A stretch of 37,982 bases of DNA, taken from positions 1 to 37,982 of the forward strand of contig NZ_JAAZTU010000037.1 in the NCBI RefSeq assembly GCF_012395185.1. Direction: 5' to 3'. A program made the position numbers and the translations under genes. Below, in pieces: positions 17,468 to 27,300 of this stretch. Below the pieces are notes generated by a model. The model worked only from the letters and a program-made list of their open reading frames with translations. It was not told the origin of the DNA and ran no database searches. Position 1 is the stretch's first letter; each line of letters opens with the position of its first letter. The stretch comes from Vibrio aestuarianus (GTDB taxonomy: Bacteria; Pseudomonadota; Gammaproteobacteria; Enterobacterales; Vibrionaceae).

Positions 17468-19711
17468 TCATTCTACCTTGTTACGTAGCATCTGCCTATA
17501 CCATGGCTGCGAGTGAGATAAACGTAAACTGTTTACATAGTATTGCTCATCAATAAAAGTGATGCTGATTTGTCCCGCATCACCAGTATCTAGCCATTGA
17601 GCTCCGTTTTTTCGATACCGTTCAACAACTATTGGTGAAGGCAATTGCCAGCGGTTGCCTTTTGCTAATGAAGCAATCACGAGCTCGGGTTGCACTTTTT
17701 TTATCAATGCATCAATAGATGATGTTCGGCTGCCATGGTGGGGTACGAGCATCACCGTGCTGTGTAAATTTTCGCTAGTGCGCGCCAGTAACCATTCACT
17801 AATAGCATCAACATCACCGGGTAGCAGTACTGAAAAACCCGTTTTTTGGTCAAAAACACGAACAACGCACGAATGTGGATTATAGGCTCGCTTAGCGAGG
17901 TTTGGCGGCCAAACCACGGCAAAATTGAGTTGCTGCCATTGCCAGGTTTCACCAGCAACACAACGCTGATAATCAAGCAATGATTGACTTGCTCGTTTCC
18001 AACTTGGTTGCCAGACACGTTCAACTTCCGTTCGGCCACCTGCGTGGTCGTTATCCATATGGCTTAAAATCAAACCATCTAATTGATCGACACCGCGTTT
18101 AGTGAGAATAGGACTTACCGTAGACTGAATATGATCCCCACCTTGCCAACTCGATCCCGTATCATAAAGCACATAATGCCCACCCTTTTCAATCAGCACA
18201 GCTAAACCATGACCAACGTCTAGCACATCAACTTTCCAAGCTGAAGGGGGTGGGATGCTCACCCAGTAAGCGATCACTATTAGACAACTGATCCCTCGAG
18301 TAAAAACGGACATCAGCGGTGAAAATATCAATATGCCCAATAAAGCGCAAAGCAGCGTAAGCGTATCTGAAGAAATCGTTATCCAACTTACACCAGCGAA
18401 AGAAGTAAACCAGTCCACCGGAACAAGAAGCTTACTTAACCAAAGCCACAATGTCGCCGCAAAATCAGCGCCAAGTGCAGTAAAGAACAATGCAACAAAT
18501 ATGGCAGGCACAACCACAAAACTGAACCAAGGGATAAAAAGCAAGTTATAGAGCGCCGCACTGACACTGACACCACCAAAAAAATAAGCCGTGACCGGAG
18601 ACATACAGAAAATCAGCCCGACTTGCATCACTACCAAACGTAGCAATAAAGGGCGAGATTTAGTGGGCAAAGACAATTGATAAAAAATGACACTGATGGC
18701 CGCGAATGACATCCAGAAGCTGCTAGATAAACTGGCAAATGGATCAATAAATAGTACAACAGACAAAGTAATCAGCAGTCTTTGCAGTGTATTGATTCGC
18801 ACATTGAACGCGACTATCGCTACGTTAAGTAAGCACATCACCAATGCGCGCTGTGTCGGTATAGTAAACCCTGCAAGCCAAGCATAAAACAAAGCACACA
18901 AACTCCCTATCACGAAAGGAGCCCATAGCATACGACTGTGCAATCGTATCAAAAATAGGCCAAGACTGTAGCCAAAACTAAACGCAATACCGATATGCAA
19001 ACCGGAAATAGCAACTAGGTGAATTAATCCACTGTCTCTCAACGCTTGCCACTGAGACGCTGATATGTCGCTTCTCTCACCAAATGTTAAAGCCAATAAA
19101 ATGCCTTGGTTAGGCGCATCTTCTAACCATGCTCTAATTTGCTGATACCACTCTACACGCAGACCAGATAAGGATTCGACATAGTACGATGTATTAGCAA
19201 TCACACTTGCTCGAGCCACAATACCTTGACTAAGATAATAAGATTCAAGATCAAATCCGGCTTCATTTAAACGCCCGAAGACAGGTTTAACCATCACGGA
19301 AAATTGTACTTTGTCGCCTATCATTAAAGGTAAGGGGGCAGCCAAACGAACTTTAGGCTGTAGGAATACGCTCAAAACTTGACCGTTAATTGATCTAAGT
19401 GAAACTGTACCCTCATAACCGTAACTTATTTGTCTAAAAAGACTGTCAACTTCGGCATTTATGATAATATTCTGCTCTGCCTGAAAAATAGTATTTGATT
19501 GCTCGTGCAGTAAGTTTCCGTTAGTAAAAATGACTAGCAGTGCTACAGAAATTCCCGATAATAATCGTAGCTTTTTAGACCCCATAGAGAGTATAAAAGT
19601 GAGAATGAAAGGAATTGCCCATTTCCAGTCTGGCATTAATGGCCAATAGGAAGCGGAGATAATGGTTAGCGAGAACGAAGCCAGCGTCCAATAATTCGAT
19701 ATGAGAGTCAT
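17468..19711 (-). CDS. comEC: DNA internalization competence protein ComEC/Rec2
   Basis: ComEC forms the inner-membrane channel that takes single-stranded DNA into the cytoplasm during natural transformation; vibrios use it with the chitin-induced competence system. The product is 747 aa: N-terminal membrane helices with an OB-like DUF4131 region, the Competence multi-helix domain (HLVAISGLHIGIAFSFGYSL), then a metallo-beta-lactamase-like domain with LDVGHG, LYDTGS and HMDNDHAGG (H551, D553, D555, H556). It heads the lipid A operon in the order known from E. coli (ycaI-msbA-lpxK...). The start at 19711 is 6 bases from the divergent DUF2062 start, so its promoter must lie inside that gene or the true start is further in. 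Confidence 0.95.
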   Translation of the reverse strand: MTLISNYWTLASFSLTIISASYWPLMPDWKWAIPFILTFILSMGSKKLRLLSGISVALLVIFTNGNLLHEQSNTIFQAEQNIIINAEVDSLFRQISYGYEGTVSLRSINGQVLSVFLQPKVRLAAPLPLMIGDKVQFSVMVKPVFGRLNEAGFDLESYYLSQGIVARASVIANTSYYVESLSGLRVEWYQQIRAWLEDAPNQGILLALTFGERSDISASQWQALRDSGLIHLVAISGLHIGIAFSFGYSLGLFLIRLHSRMLWAPFVIGSLCALFYAWLAGFTIPTQRALVMCLLNVAIVAFNVRINTLQRLLITLSVVLFIDPFASLSSSFWMSFAAISVIFYQLSLPTKSRPLLLRLVVMQVGLIFCMSPVTAYFFGGVSVSAALYNLLFIPWFSFVVVPAIFVALFFTALGADFAATLWLWLSKLLVPVDWFTSFAGVSWITISSDTLTLLCALLGILIFSPLMSVFTRGISCLIVIAYWVSIPPPSAWKVDVLDVGHGLAVLIEKGGHYVLYDTGSSWQGGDHIQSTVSPILTKRGVDQLDGLILSHMDNDHAGGRTEVERVWQPSWKRASQSLLDYQRCVAGETWQWQQLNFAVVWPPNLAKRAYNPHSCVVRVFDQKTGFSVLLPGDVDAISEWLLARTSENLHSTVMLVPHHGSRTSSIDALIKKVQPELVIASLAKGNRWQLPSPIVVERYRKNGAQWLDTGDAGQISITFIDEQYYVNSLRLSHSQPWYRQMLRNKVE

Positions 19712-19717
19712 TTTCTA

Positions 19718-20227
19718 ATGCCAAGAAAATTCATAAAACGTTTTATGCCTGACCATGAATTAATCAAGCGTCAGAAAGCACTAAAAGTTTTTGGCAATGT
19801 ACTGTACAACCCCAATTTATGGTGTCTTAACCGTCGTTCGGCGGCGGGGGCTTTTGCCGTAGGTTTATTCATGGCGTTTGTTCCACTTCCTAGTCAAATG
19901 ATTATGTCAGCAGGCCTTGCCATTGCATGTGGTGTCAACCTTCCATTGGCCGTAGCACTGGTCTGGATAAGTAACCCTATCACTATGCCCGTGCTGTTTT
20001 ATTTCGCGTATAAACTGGGCGCATGGGTTATGCACGTACCGCCACAACCTTTCCACTTTGAGCTTTCATGGCACTTCATCGTGCAGCAAATGCACACTAT
20101 TGGGCCTCCGTTCGTTTTGGGCTGCCTAATTTGTGGCGTCCTGTCTTCGATTATTGGCTACTTTGGTATCCGTGGTTTATGGCGGTATTCTGTCGTAAGA
20201 AGTTGGCAAAAGCGCCAAACTCGTTAG
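19718..20227 (+). CDS. DUF2062 domain membrane protein
   Basis: This is a 169-aa inner-membrane protein. The basic N-terminus (MPRKFIKRFMPDHELIKRQK) is followed by the DUF2062 core: RSAAGAFAVGLFMAFVPLPSQM, a hydrophobic helix, and VWISNPITMPVLFYFAYKLG. A last helix (about 130-155) and a basic tail follow. The function is unknown. Co-occurrence with comEC and the lol cluster in vibrios gives no firm clue. The conserved N-terminus supports this start although no good ribosome binding site is seen. Confidence 0.88.
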   Translation: MPRKFIKRFMPDHELIKRQKALKVFGNVLYNPNLWCLNRRSAAGAFAVGLFMAFVPLPSQMIMSAGLAIACGVNLPLAVALVWISNPITMPVLFYFAYKLGAWVMHVPPQPFHFELSWHFIVQQMHTIGPPFVLGCLICGVLSSIIGYFGIRGLWRYSVVRSWQKRQTR

Positions 20228-20290
20228 TTTATCTTCGCTACTTTTGAGCAACCAAGCACTCATATTGCAAAAACATGTCGTTGAAAACTG

Positions 20291-20317
20291 AAAAAGGACC
20301 TTATCGGTCCTTTTTTA
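20291..20317 (+). terminator. Intrinsic terminator after DUF2062 gene
   Basis: AAAAAGGACC (20291-20300) pairs with GGTCCTTTTT (20306-20315) around TTATC, followed by more T. Confidence 0.92.
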
Positions 20318-20330
20318 TTGGTTTGGATGT

Positions 20331-20458
20331 TATGCCCAAACCACTTGAAGTTACAGGTAGGCGGCAAGTGAGTTCATCCCCATGAGTATAGATAAACTAT
20401 GTGATTGGGGTAAGCGAACGTAGCCAACACCGCTGCAACTTCAAGTCGGAAGGGTGTA
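20331..20458. repeat. ERIC-type intergenic repeat (about 128 bp)
   Basis: The element is bounded by imperfect inverted ends (TATGCCC...ACTTGAAGTTACAG and its partner CTGCAACTTCAAGT...GGGTGTA). It carries the central hallmarks of ERIC/IRU elements: GTGAGTTCATCCCCATGAG and GTGATTGGGGTAAGCGAACG, then TAGCCAACACCGCTGCAACT. Length fits the ~127-bp full-size ERIC consensus. It lies between two 3' ends (DUF2062 gene and lolE), the usual site for these non-autonomous, transcribed palindromes. Confidence 0.85.
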
Positions 20459-20497
20459 GAAAAATGGTAATAAATAACAGGCCATCCTAGCTTCTTT

Positions 20498-21742
20498 TTA
20501 CTTGGCACTAAGAACCGATGCAGGGTTTAATTTGCTTGCCCGCGAGGCAGGGTACCAAGTCGCAAGCAAACTCAAAACAATGGCCGTAGACGAAACAAGC
20601 GCAACATCCATCATGTTGACTTGAGATGGAAGAAAATCAACAAAATAAATATCACCAGACAAAAATTGATGGCCGATCAATGACTCCAATCCTTTGATTA
20701 GTGAAGTTAAATTTAAGGCAACAAGCACACCGACCATGCCACCAACCACGCTACCTAACACCCCAGAAAAAACGCCCTGCCAAACAAAAATACGTTTAAC
20801 CAAGCCATCCGTTGCCCCCATAGTTCGCAAAATCGCTATTTCTGCGGCTCTGTCTTTAACGGCCATCATTAAAGTGGACACAATATTAAAGCTTGCAACA
20901 CCAATCACTAACACCATCACCAAATACATAATGGTTCTGACCAATTGAATATCTCGATATAGAAAGCCAAATTTTTGCTGCCAACTACGTAAATAGACAT
21001 ATTCATTTAACGTGCTGCCCACTTCTCTGACGATCTGTGTTGCATTTAATACTTGTGAAACCTTAATGGATACCCCGGTTACGCCACTACCCAACTTCGC
21101 GTAGGACTGAGCATCTTCTAATGGAATAAGGGCAAGGCTATGGTCAATTTGCCCATTAAGTTCAAGCAACCCTGATACCTTGACGCGTACCCGTTTAGGA
21201 GCCTGAACTTTGCTTGAAGCATTAGAAGATGGAATCATTAACGTGGCATAGTCACCGACTTTAGCCCCTAACTTATCTGCTACGCCTTTCCCTAGAATAA
21301 CTTGCTGCTGTCCGGCCTTGAACTGCTGCCATGCTCCATTGGAGACAAATTGTGACAAACTTGATACCGCTCGCTCCATTTGTGGATCAATGCCTCGTAC
21401 TTCTATCGCCTTTAACTGCTGCCCTTTTTCCGCCAAGGCGGTAAATTTGACATAAGGCGCACCCGCTTCAACTTGAGGGTGTTGAACGGCTTTTTTGATC
21501 AACAGTTGCCACTGAGTTATTGGTTTTTGTACACCTTCAAATTCACCATGCGAGATCACCGATAACACACGGTTTTGTAACTCTCGCTCAAAGCCATTCA
21601 TTGCTGACAAACCAATAATGATTACCGCCACCCCAACCGCAATACCAATAGTTGAGGAAAGTGAGATAAATGACACCATCTTGTTGCGTTGCTTAGCGCG
21701 GCTAAAACGGCGGCCGATCAATAAAGAGAGAGAAGGCAGCAC
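20498..21742 (-). CDS. lolE: Lipoprotein-releasing system transmembrane protein LolE
   Basis: This is one of two FtsX/MacB-type permeases of the LolCDE complex, which extracts outer-membrane lipoproteins from the inner membrane and hands them to LolA. The product is 414 aa: an N-terminal helix (about 24-46), a large periplasmic domain (about 47-265) and three C-terminal helices. It opens with LIGRRFSRAKQRNKMVSFISLSS and AMNGFERELQNRVLSV. It is called LolE by its position after lolD, and starts immediately after the lolD stop (zero gap). No strong terminator was seen before the ERIC element. Confidence 0.95.
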   Translation of the reverse strand: MLPSLSLLIGRRFSRAKQRNKMVSFISLSSTIGIAVGVAVIIIGLSAMNGFERELQNRVLSVISHGEFEGVQKPITQWQLLIKKAVQHPQVEAGAPYVKFTALAEKGQQLKAIEVRGIDPQMERAVSSLSQFVSNGAWQQFKAGQQQVILGKGVADKLGAKVGDYATLMIPSSNASSKVQAPKRVRVKVSGLLELNGQIDHSLALIPLEDAQSYAKLGSGVTGVSIKVSQVLNATQIVREVGSTLNEYVYLRSWQQKFGFLYRDIQLVRTIMYLVMVLVIGVASFNIVSTLMMAVKDRAAEIAILRTMGATDGLVKRIFVWQGVFSGVLGSVVGGMVGVLVALNLTSLIKGLESLIGHQFLSGDIYFVDFLPSQVNMMDVALVSSTAIVLSLLATWYPASRASKLNPASVLSAK

Positions 21743-22429
21743 TTACGACTCCTCCACATCAATCAATAAGCCATCTTGCATGTGCATCTTTCTGTCCATT
21801 TTTTCAGCAAGCTCACTATCATGCGTGACAACTAAGAATGCCGTACCAAATTCTTGGTTCATTTGGCGCATCAAATCATAAATCGATAATGCTGTTTTAT
21901 GATCAAGATTCCCTGTCGGTTCGTCAGCCAATACTAAATCAGGCTGATTAACCAATGCACGAGCAATTGCAACACGTTGGCGTTCTCCTCCAGATAATTC
22001 AGAAGGACGATGAGAGAGTCGATGCCCTAAACCGACTTTTTCAAGCAACGCTTTAGCTGCTTGTTTCGCTGTAGCGGTTTTCTGACCACCAATCAATAAA
22101 GGCATAGCTACATTTTCTAGAGCAGTAAAGTCAGCAAGCAGGTGATGAAACTGATACACAAAACCTAAATGTTGGTTACGAATGTTAGCTTGTTTGTTCG
22201 AACTTAGCGCCGATAAATCCTGCCCAAGAAATGACACCGAACCTTGCGAAGCATCATCCAACGCTCCAAGAATATGTAATAAAGTACTTTTCCCTGAGCC
22301 AGAAGTCCCAATAATTGACACTAACTCTCCCGCTTGAATATTGAAGCTAACCCCTTTTAACACTTGAGTTTGTAGCTCACCTTCTTGGTAGGTTTTGCAG
22401 ACATTGTGACATTGTAAAAGGTTATTCAT
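21743..22429 (-). CDS. lolD: Lipoprotein-releasing system ATP-binding protein LolD
   Basis: This cytoplasmic ATPase powers LolCDE. The product is 228 aa with Walker A GTSGSGKS (41-48), signature LSGGERQR (145-152), Walker B LVLADEPTGNLD (from 165) and the H-loop in VVTHDSELA. Its ATG overlaps the lolC 3' end by 8 bases and its stop abuts lolE, so the three genes form a tightly coupled operon in the order lolC-lolD-lolE. Confidence 0.97.
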   Translation of the reverse strand: MNNLLQCHNVCKTYQEGELQTQVLKGVSFNIQAGELVSIIGTSGSGKSTLLHILGALDDASQGSVSFLGQDLSALSSNKQANIRNQHLGFVYQFHHLLADFTALENVAMPLLIGGQKTATAKQAAKALLEKVGLGHRLSHRPSELSGGERQRVAIARALVNQPDLVLADEPTGNLDHKTALSIYDLMRQMNQEFGTAFLVVTHDSELAEKMDRKMHMQDGLLIDVEES

Positions 22430-23630
22430 ATCTTAAAGCCTCTGCGGGTTTTACGGATGACGCGCGATAGGAAGGGAAAAGCGTAGCCAATAGACTTAAA
22501 CCGATGGCTAAAATGACCACCACCAATATTTGTATAGGATTAATTTCGACAGGCAGTGTTCCACCGACTGAAAACAGAGCAACCCCCAGAGTTTCGAGTA
22601 ACGCATTGAGGTTCTTGGCCAGTAACACCCCCAGTAGTCCACCAGCAAGAGCACCAATTACACCACTACTAGCACCTTGCACCATAAAAATGGCGAGTAT
22701 CTGCTTATCACTCATGCCTTGAGTTTTGAGTATTGCCACTTCGGCTTGTTTTTCCATCACCACCATGATCAACGCTGAAATAATGTTAAATGCAGCCACA
22801 CCGATGATCAGCCCAAGCATTAAGCCCATCATGTTTTTTTCCATGCGTACAGCTTGAAACAACTCGCCTCGCTGGTCGCGCCAATCGCTCCACTCCCAAC
22901 CTGTAGGTAATGGAGCATTTGATAAATCAGCCACAACGAAAGGATCATCAAAAAATAGTCGCCAACCAGAAACCGTATTGGCAGGCAAACGCAGCAAGCG
23001 TGCCGCATCTTGAATGTGGGTTAGCATTAACTGCCCATCAACATCTGAACCAGTATTAAATATCCCTGCAACGGTAAAATTACGCTGCGCAGGAATACGT
23101 CCCAATGGCGTAAACTGGCTGGCACTGGTCACCATCAAGCGTACCTTATCGCCTAGCGACACGTTCAAAGAGCGCGCGAGGGTATGACCAAGAAAAACTT
23201 GATAATCACCTTGCTTGAGCTTATCCACTTTACCGGCAATTAAATACGCTTTTATCGGATCATCTTGGTTTGGTTCTATGCCAATCAACAGACCAGCCGC
23301 AAGCTGGGAAGTACTTTGAATCACCGCCTCACTGCGAACAATCGGTTCTACTGGTCTTGCAGTTGATAGTTTATTGATGAAATCAGGGGCCGCTGAGGTT
23401 AAAGCCGTTTTATCACCTTGCTGTGAAACTACCGCTTGTGGCAGCACGCCTAAAATTCGACCTTTGAGTTGAGATTCAAAGCCGTTCATGACTGAGAGCA
23501 CCGTCACTAATGACATCACTCCAATCGTGATCCCTGCTGTGGACATATAAGAGACAAATCGACTGAACCTATCGCCGGAACGCCCACGTAAATAGCGTAA
23601 GCCGATAAATGTCGAAACTGGATGAAACAT
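22422..23630 (-). CDS. lolC: Lipoprotein-releasing system transmembrane protein LolC
   Basis: This is the second FtsX-type permease of LolCDE. The 402-aa product opens with FIGLRYLRGRSGDRFSRFVSYMS and SVMNGFESQLKGRILGVLPQ, then has a periplasmic domain (about 45-255) and three C-terminal helices. The periplasmic hook that binds LolA is a LolC feature, which fits its first position in the operon. The promoter should lie in the 165-base divergent gap with the PilZ gene. Confidence 0.95.
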   Translation of the reverse strand: MFHPVSTFIGLRYLRGRSGDRFSRFVSYMSTAGITIGVMSLVTVLSVMNGFESQLKGRILGVLPQAVVSQQGDKTALTSAAPDFINKLSTARPVEPIVRSEAVIQSTSQLAAGLLIGIEPNQDDPIKAYLIAGKVDKLKQGDYQVFLGHTLARSLNVSLGDKVRLMVTSASQFTPLGRIPAQRNFTVAGIFNTGSDVDGQLMLTHIQDAARLLRLPANTVSGWRLFFDDPFVVADLSNAPLPTGWEWSDWRDQRGELFQAVRMEKNMMGLMLGLIIGVAAFNIISALIMVVMEKQAEVAILKTQGMSDKQILAIFMVQGASSGVIGALAGGLLGVLLAKNLNALLETLGVALFSVGGTLPVEINPIQILVVVILAIGLSLLATLFPSYRASSVKPAEALRYE

Positions 23631-23795
23631 ATGGAAAACCGCCTAAAAGTGATACTCGATACTGTAACGACAAACGATTCAAGGTTGTAGCATTAATTTG
23701 CCAATAATGTGTTAATTCAACCCGATAACAAGGACATACCTTGATTAGTTCGCCGGTATGACGATAATCAACAGAGCGATGAGAAGGAAGCCTGT

Positions 23796-24365
23796 ATGAC
23801 CAACCAAGAATTTTTTACCGTTCATTATGGATTAACCACCAATATTGAACCTTTAGATGACACATTTTCGCTACCTCCTCAGCCTATTTTTGAAGCCGAG
23901 ATTCCTGCACCATTTATTGTGGCGAGCGAATTTAGCCAGCTTGACCAGCTCAATGAAAGTGCTCGCTTAGAGCTAAAAAACAGCGATTTCAAGAACGTCA
24001 TTCAATTACTTGAAACTCAGAATTCAAAGCTAAATTTGTTGCTCACCTTTATGTTGTCTCAGCAAGATGACCCAGCAACTCGCTTTACCACAACAACCTT
24101 TGGTGCCAGTCAGTTTTCATTTATGACCACGGCCCCATTAAATATCGGCAGCAAAGCAAGAGTTAAACTGTTTTTGGACCATCCGCCCGCCGCCATTTAT
24201 TGCTATAGTTCGGTCACAGATTGTCGATTAGAACACGAACAATATCTCATCACGATGAGGTACGATCTGCTACGAGATACCGATCAAGACTTGTTAATTA
24301 AAGCGGCACTTTACCAACAGCAGAAATTGCTACGCCAACGCTCCTTAGACCGAAATAAACCATAA
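23796..24365 (+). CDS. plzB: PilZ domain-like protein with degenerate c-di-GMP motifs (PlzB-like)
   Basis: This is a 189-aa soluble protein. Residues about 85-170 resemble a PilZ barrel, but the two ligand motifs are broken: no RxxxR is seen, and the D/NxSxxG block is replaced by GASQFS (about 104-109). By position next to mfd and by its divergent PilZ it corresponds, as I recall, to V. cholerae PlzB, which was reported not to bind c-di-GMP but to affect motility, biofilm or virulence. A structural or protein-protein role is therefore likelier than ligand sensing. GAAGGAAG precedes the ATG, and mfd begins 8 bases downstream. Confidence 0.72.
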   Translation: MTNQEFFTVHYGLTTNIEPLDDTFSLPPQPIFEAEIPAPFIVASEFSQLDQLNESARLELKNSDFKNVIQLLETQNSKLNLLLTFMLSQQDDPATRFTTTTFGASQFSFMTTAPLNIGSKARVKLFLDHPPAAIYCYSSVTDCRLEHEQYLITMRYDLLRDTDQDLLIKAALYQQQKLLRQRSLDRNKP

Positions 24366-24373
24366 GCGTTATC

Positions 24374-27300
24374 ATGACTACACAATCGATACTTTCTCTG
24401 GTTAAACCAACAGGTGCTGGAGACAAAAAACATATTGGCAACTTACATGGCGCTAGCTTAGCTCTAGCAATCGCCGAGCTTGCTAACCAGCACCCAAGTC
24501 ATACTTTATTGGCCGTGCCCGACCCGCAAACGGCGCTAAAACTGTTGCAAGAAATTGAACAATTTAGCCAAGCCGAAGTCGCTTTATTTCCTGATTGGGA
24601 AACACTGCCCTATGACAATTTTTCTCCACACCAAGAAATCATTTCTGACCGTATAGCAAGGCTTTATCAACTGCCCAGCTTGAAAACAGGTATCACCATC
24701 GTTCCGGTCAGTACTCTGTTACAGCGTCAAACGCCTCGTGAGTTTTTGCTCCAGCATACCTTGATGGTCAAAACCGGTGACCAGTTTTCGTTGGAAAAAT
24801 TACGTATTCAATTAGAGAATTCCGGCTATCGACATGTCGATCAAGTCTTTGGCCCTGGTGAGTATGCCAGTCGTGGTTCCATTCTCGACCTATTCCCTAT
24901 GGGCAGTCATGATCCTTATCGTATCGATTTTTTTGATGATGAAATCGATACGATTCGAACTTTCGACCCTGAGAACCAACGCTCAATTGAAGAAATCGCG
25001 GAAATTCGTTTACTACCCGCACATGAATTTCCTACCACCGAAGGTGCCATTGAGGATTTCCGCATCCGCTGGCGTCAACGCTTTGATGCCCGCCGTGAGC
25101 CCGAATCGGTATATATGCAAGTCACTAAGGGAACTTGGCCTGCCGGCATTGAATATTGGCAACCACTTTTCTTTGAGCACACTGAAACCTTATTTGATTA
25201 TATTGATCCGCAAAGCCAACTACTCACTATAGGTAATATCGAAGAAGCCATTGATCACTTTTTAAGTGACGTTGAGTATCGCTATGACCAACGCAAAATT
25301 GACCCATTGCGTCCATTGCTGCCTCCCAACGAACTGTGGCTCAAAAAAGACGAATTATTCAGCTTATTTAAAGGTGTTGCTCAAGTACAACTAAGTACAG
25401 CCCCTATCACAGAAAAGCCCGGCCGCATTAACCTACCAGTGTCGACCTTGCCTGAGCTGGCGGTTCAACATAAAAACAAAGAACCACTAGTGGCTATGCG
25501 CCAATTTAGTGAAACTTTTAATGGCAAAATCGTTTTTTCTGTCGAATCCGAGGGTCGCCGAGAAGCATTATTAGAACTGTTACAGCGCATTAAACTTCGC
25601 CCAGTTGAAAAATCCAGCTTTCAAGAAGCATGTACTGCGAAAGATAAAGTTTGTTTAGTGCTCGGCGCAGCCGAACACGGTTTCATCTATGATAACGCCA
25701 AACTTGCCTTAATTTGCGAAAGCGATTTATTGGGCGATCGAGTCATTCTTCGCCGTAAGAAAGACCGTAAAGTCACTAACAGTGACGCTGTTATTCGCAA
25801 CCTAGCAGAGCTAAAACCCGGCCAGCCCGTTGTGCATATTGATCACGGCATTGGTCGCTATTTGGGGCTACAAACCCTTGAAGCTGGCGGCATGGTGACT
25901 GAATACGTCACTCTTGAATACCAAAATGATGCCAAACTGTACGTACCTGTTGCCTCTTTAAATCTTATCAGCCGCTACTCCGGTGGCGCTGAAGATAGTG
26001 CTCCACTGCATAAACTGGGCGGTGAAGCATGGACCAAGGCAAGGCGAAAAGCGGCGGAAAAAGTGCGCGATGTCGCGGCAGAGTTGCTTGATGTTTATGC
26101 CAAGCGAGAACTCAAACCGGGTTACAAATTCGCGTTGGATCGCGGGCAATACGCAACATTTAAAGCAGGCTTCCCATTTGAAGAAACCGAAGACCAAAAC
26201 ATGGCGATCAATGCGGTTCTCTCCGATATGTGTCAAAAGAAAGCCATGGACCGTCTAGTTTGTGGGGATGTTGGTTTTGGTAAAACCGAAGTGGCAATGC
26301 GCGCAGCGTTCGTATGTACCGACAACAGTAAACAGGTCGCAGTATTAGTCCCGACAACCTTGTTGGCCCAACAGCATTTTGAAAACTTCCGTGACCGTTT
26401 TGCTAACTTACCGATCCGAGTCGAAGTACTCTCTCGCTTTAAATCCGCCAAGGAGCAAAAACAAATTCTGCTTGATGTCGCTGAAGGTAAAGTCGACATT
26501 TTAGTCGGTACACATAAATTGTTATCGAGTGAGCTAAAGTTTAAAGACCTCGGCTTACTGGTTGTCGATGAAGAGCACCGCTTTGGGGTGAGACAAAAAG
26601 AGAAAGTCAAAGCAATGCGCGCCGATGTTGATATCCTCACGCTTACCGCCACACCAATACCTCGTACGTTAAACATGGCGATGAGCGGTATGCGAGATCT
26701 CTCCATCATTGCGACACCACCCGCTCGACGTTTAGCGATTAAAACCTTTGTTCGACAAAGCGATGACAGCACAATACGTGAAGCTGTACTGCGTGAAATC
26801 ATGCGTGGCGGTCAAGTCTACTTCCTACACAATCAAGTCGAGACCATTGAAAAAGTAGCCGCAGACTTAGAAAAACTGATCCCCGAGGCTCGCATCACCA
26901 TTGCTCATGGACAAATGCGCGAACGAGAACTCGAAAAAGTGATGAACGACTTTTATCACCAACGCTTTAACTTATTAGTGTGTACCACCATTATTGAAAC
27001 TGGTATTGATGTACCAACCGCTAATACCATCATTATGGATAGAGCCGATAATCTCGGCCTCGCTCAGTTACACCAACTTCGTGGTCGTGTTGGACGTTCT
27101 CATCATCAAGCTTATGCATATTTGCTTACACCACACCCGAAAGCAATGACAAAAGATGCGATTAAACGTTTAGAAGCAATTGCCTCACTCGAAGACCTAG
27201 GTGCTGGCTTTACGCTTGCGACTCATGACTTGGAAATTCGTGGCGCAGGTGAACTGTTGGGTGACGAACAAAGCGGTCAGATCCAGTCGATTGGTTTTAC

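Noticed and set aside
26233..26802. 189-codon minus-strand ORF inside mfd
   Set aside because: Ser/Arg-rich antisense shadow of the helicase region; mfd is intact on the other strand.
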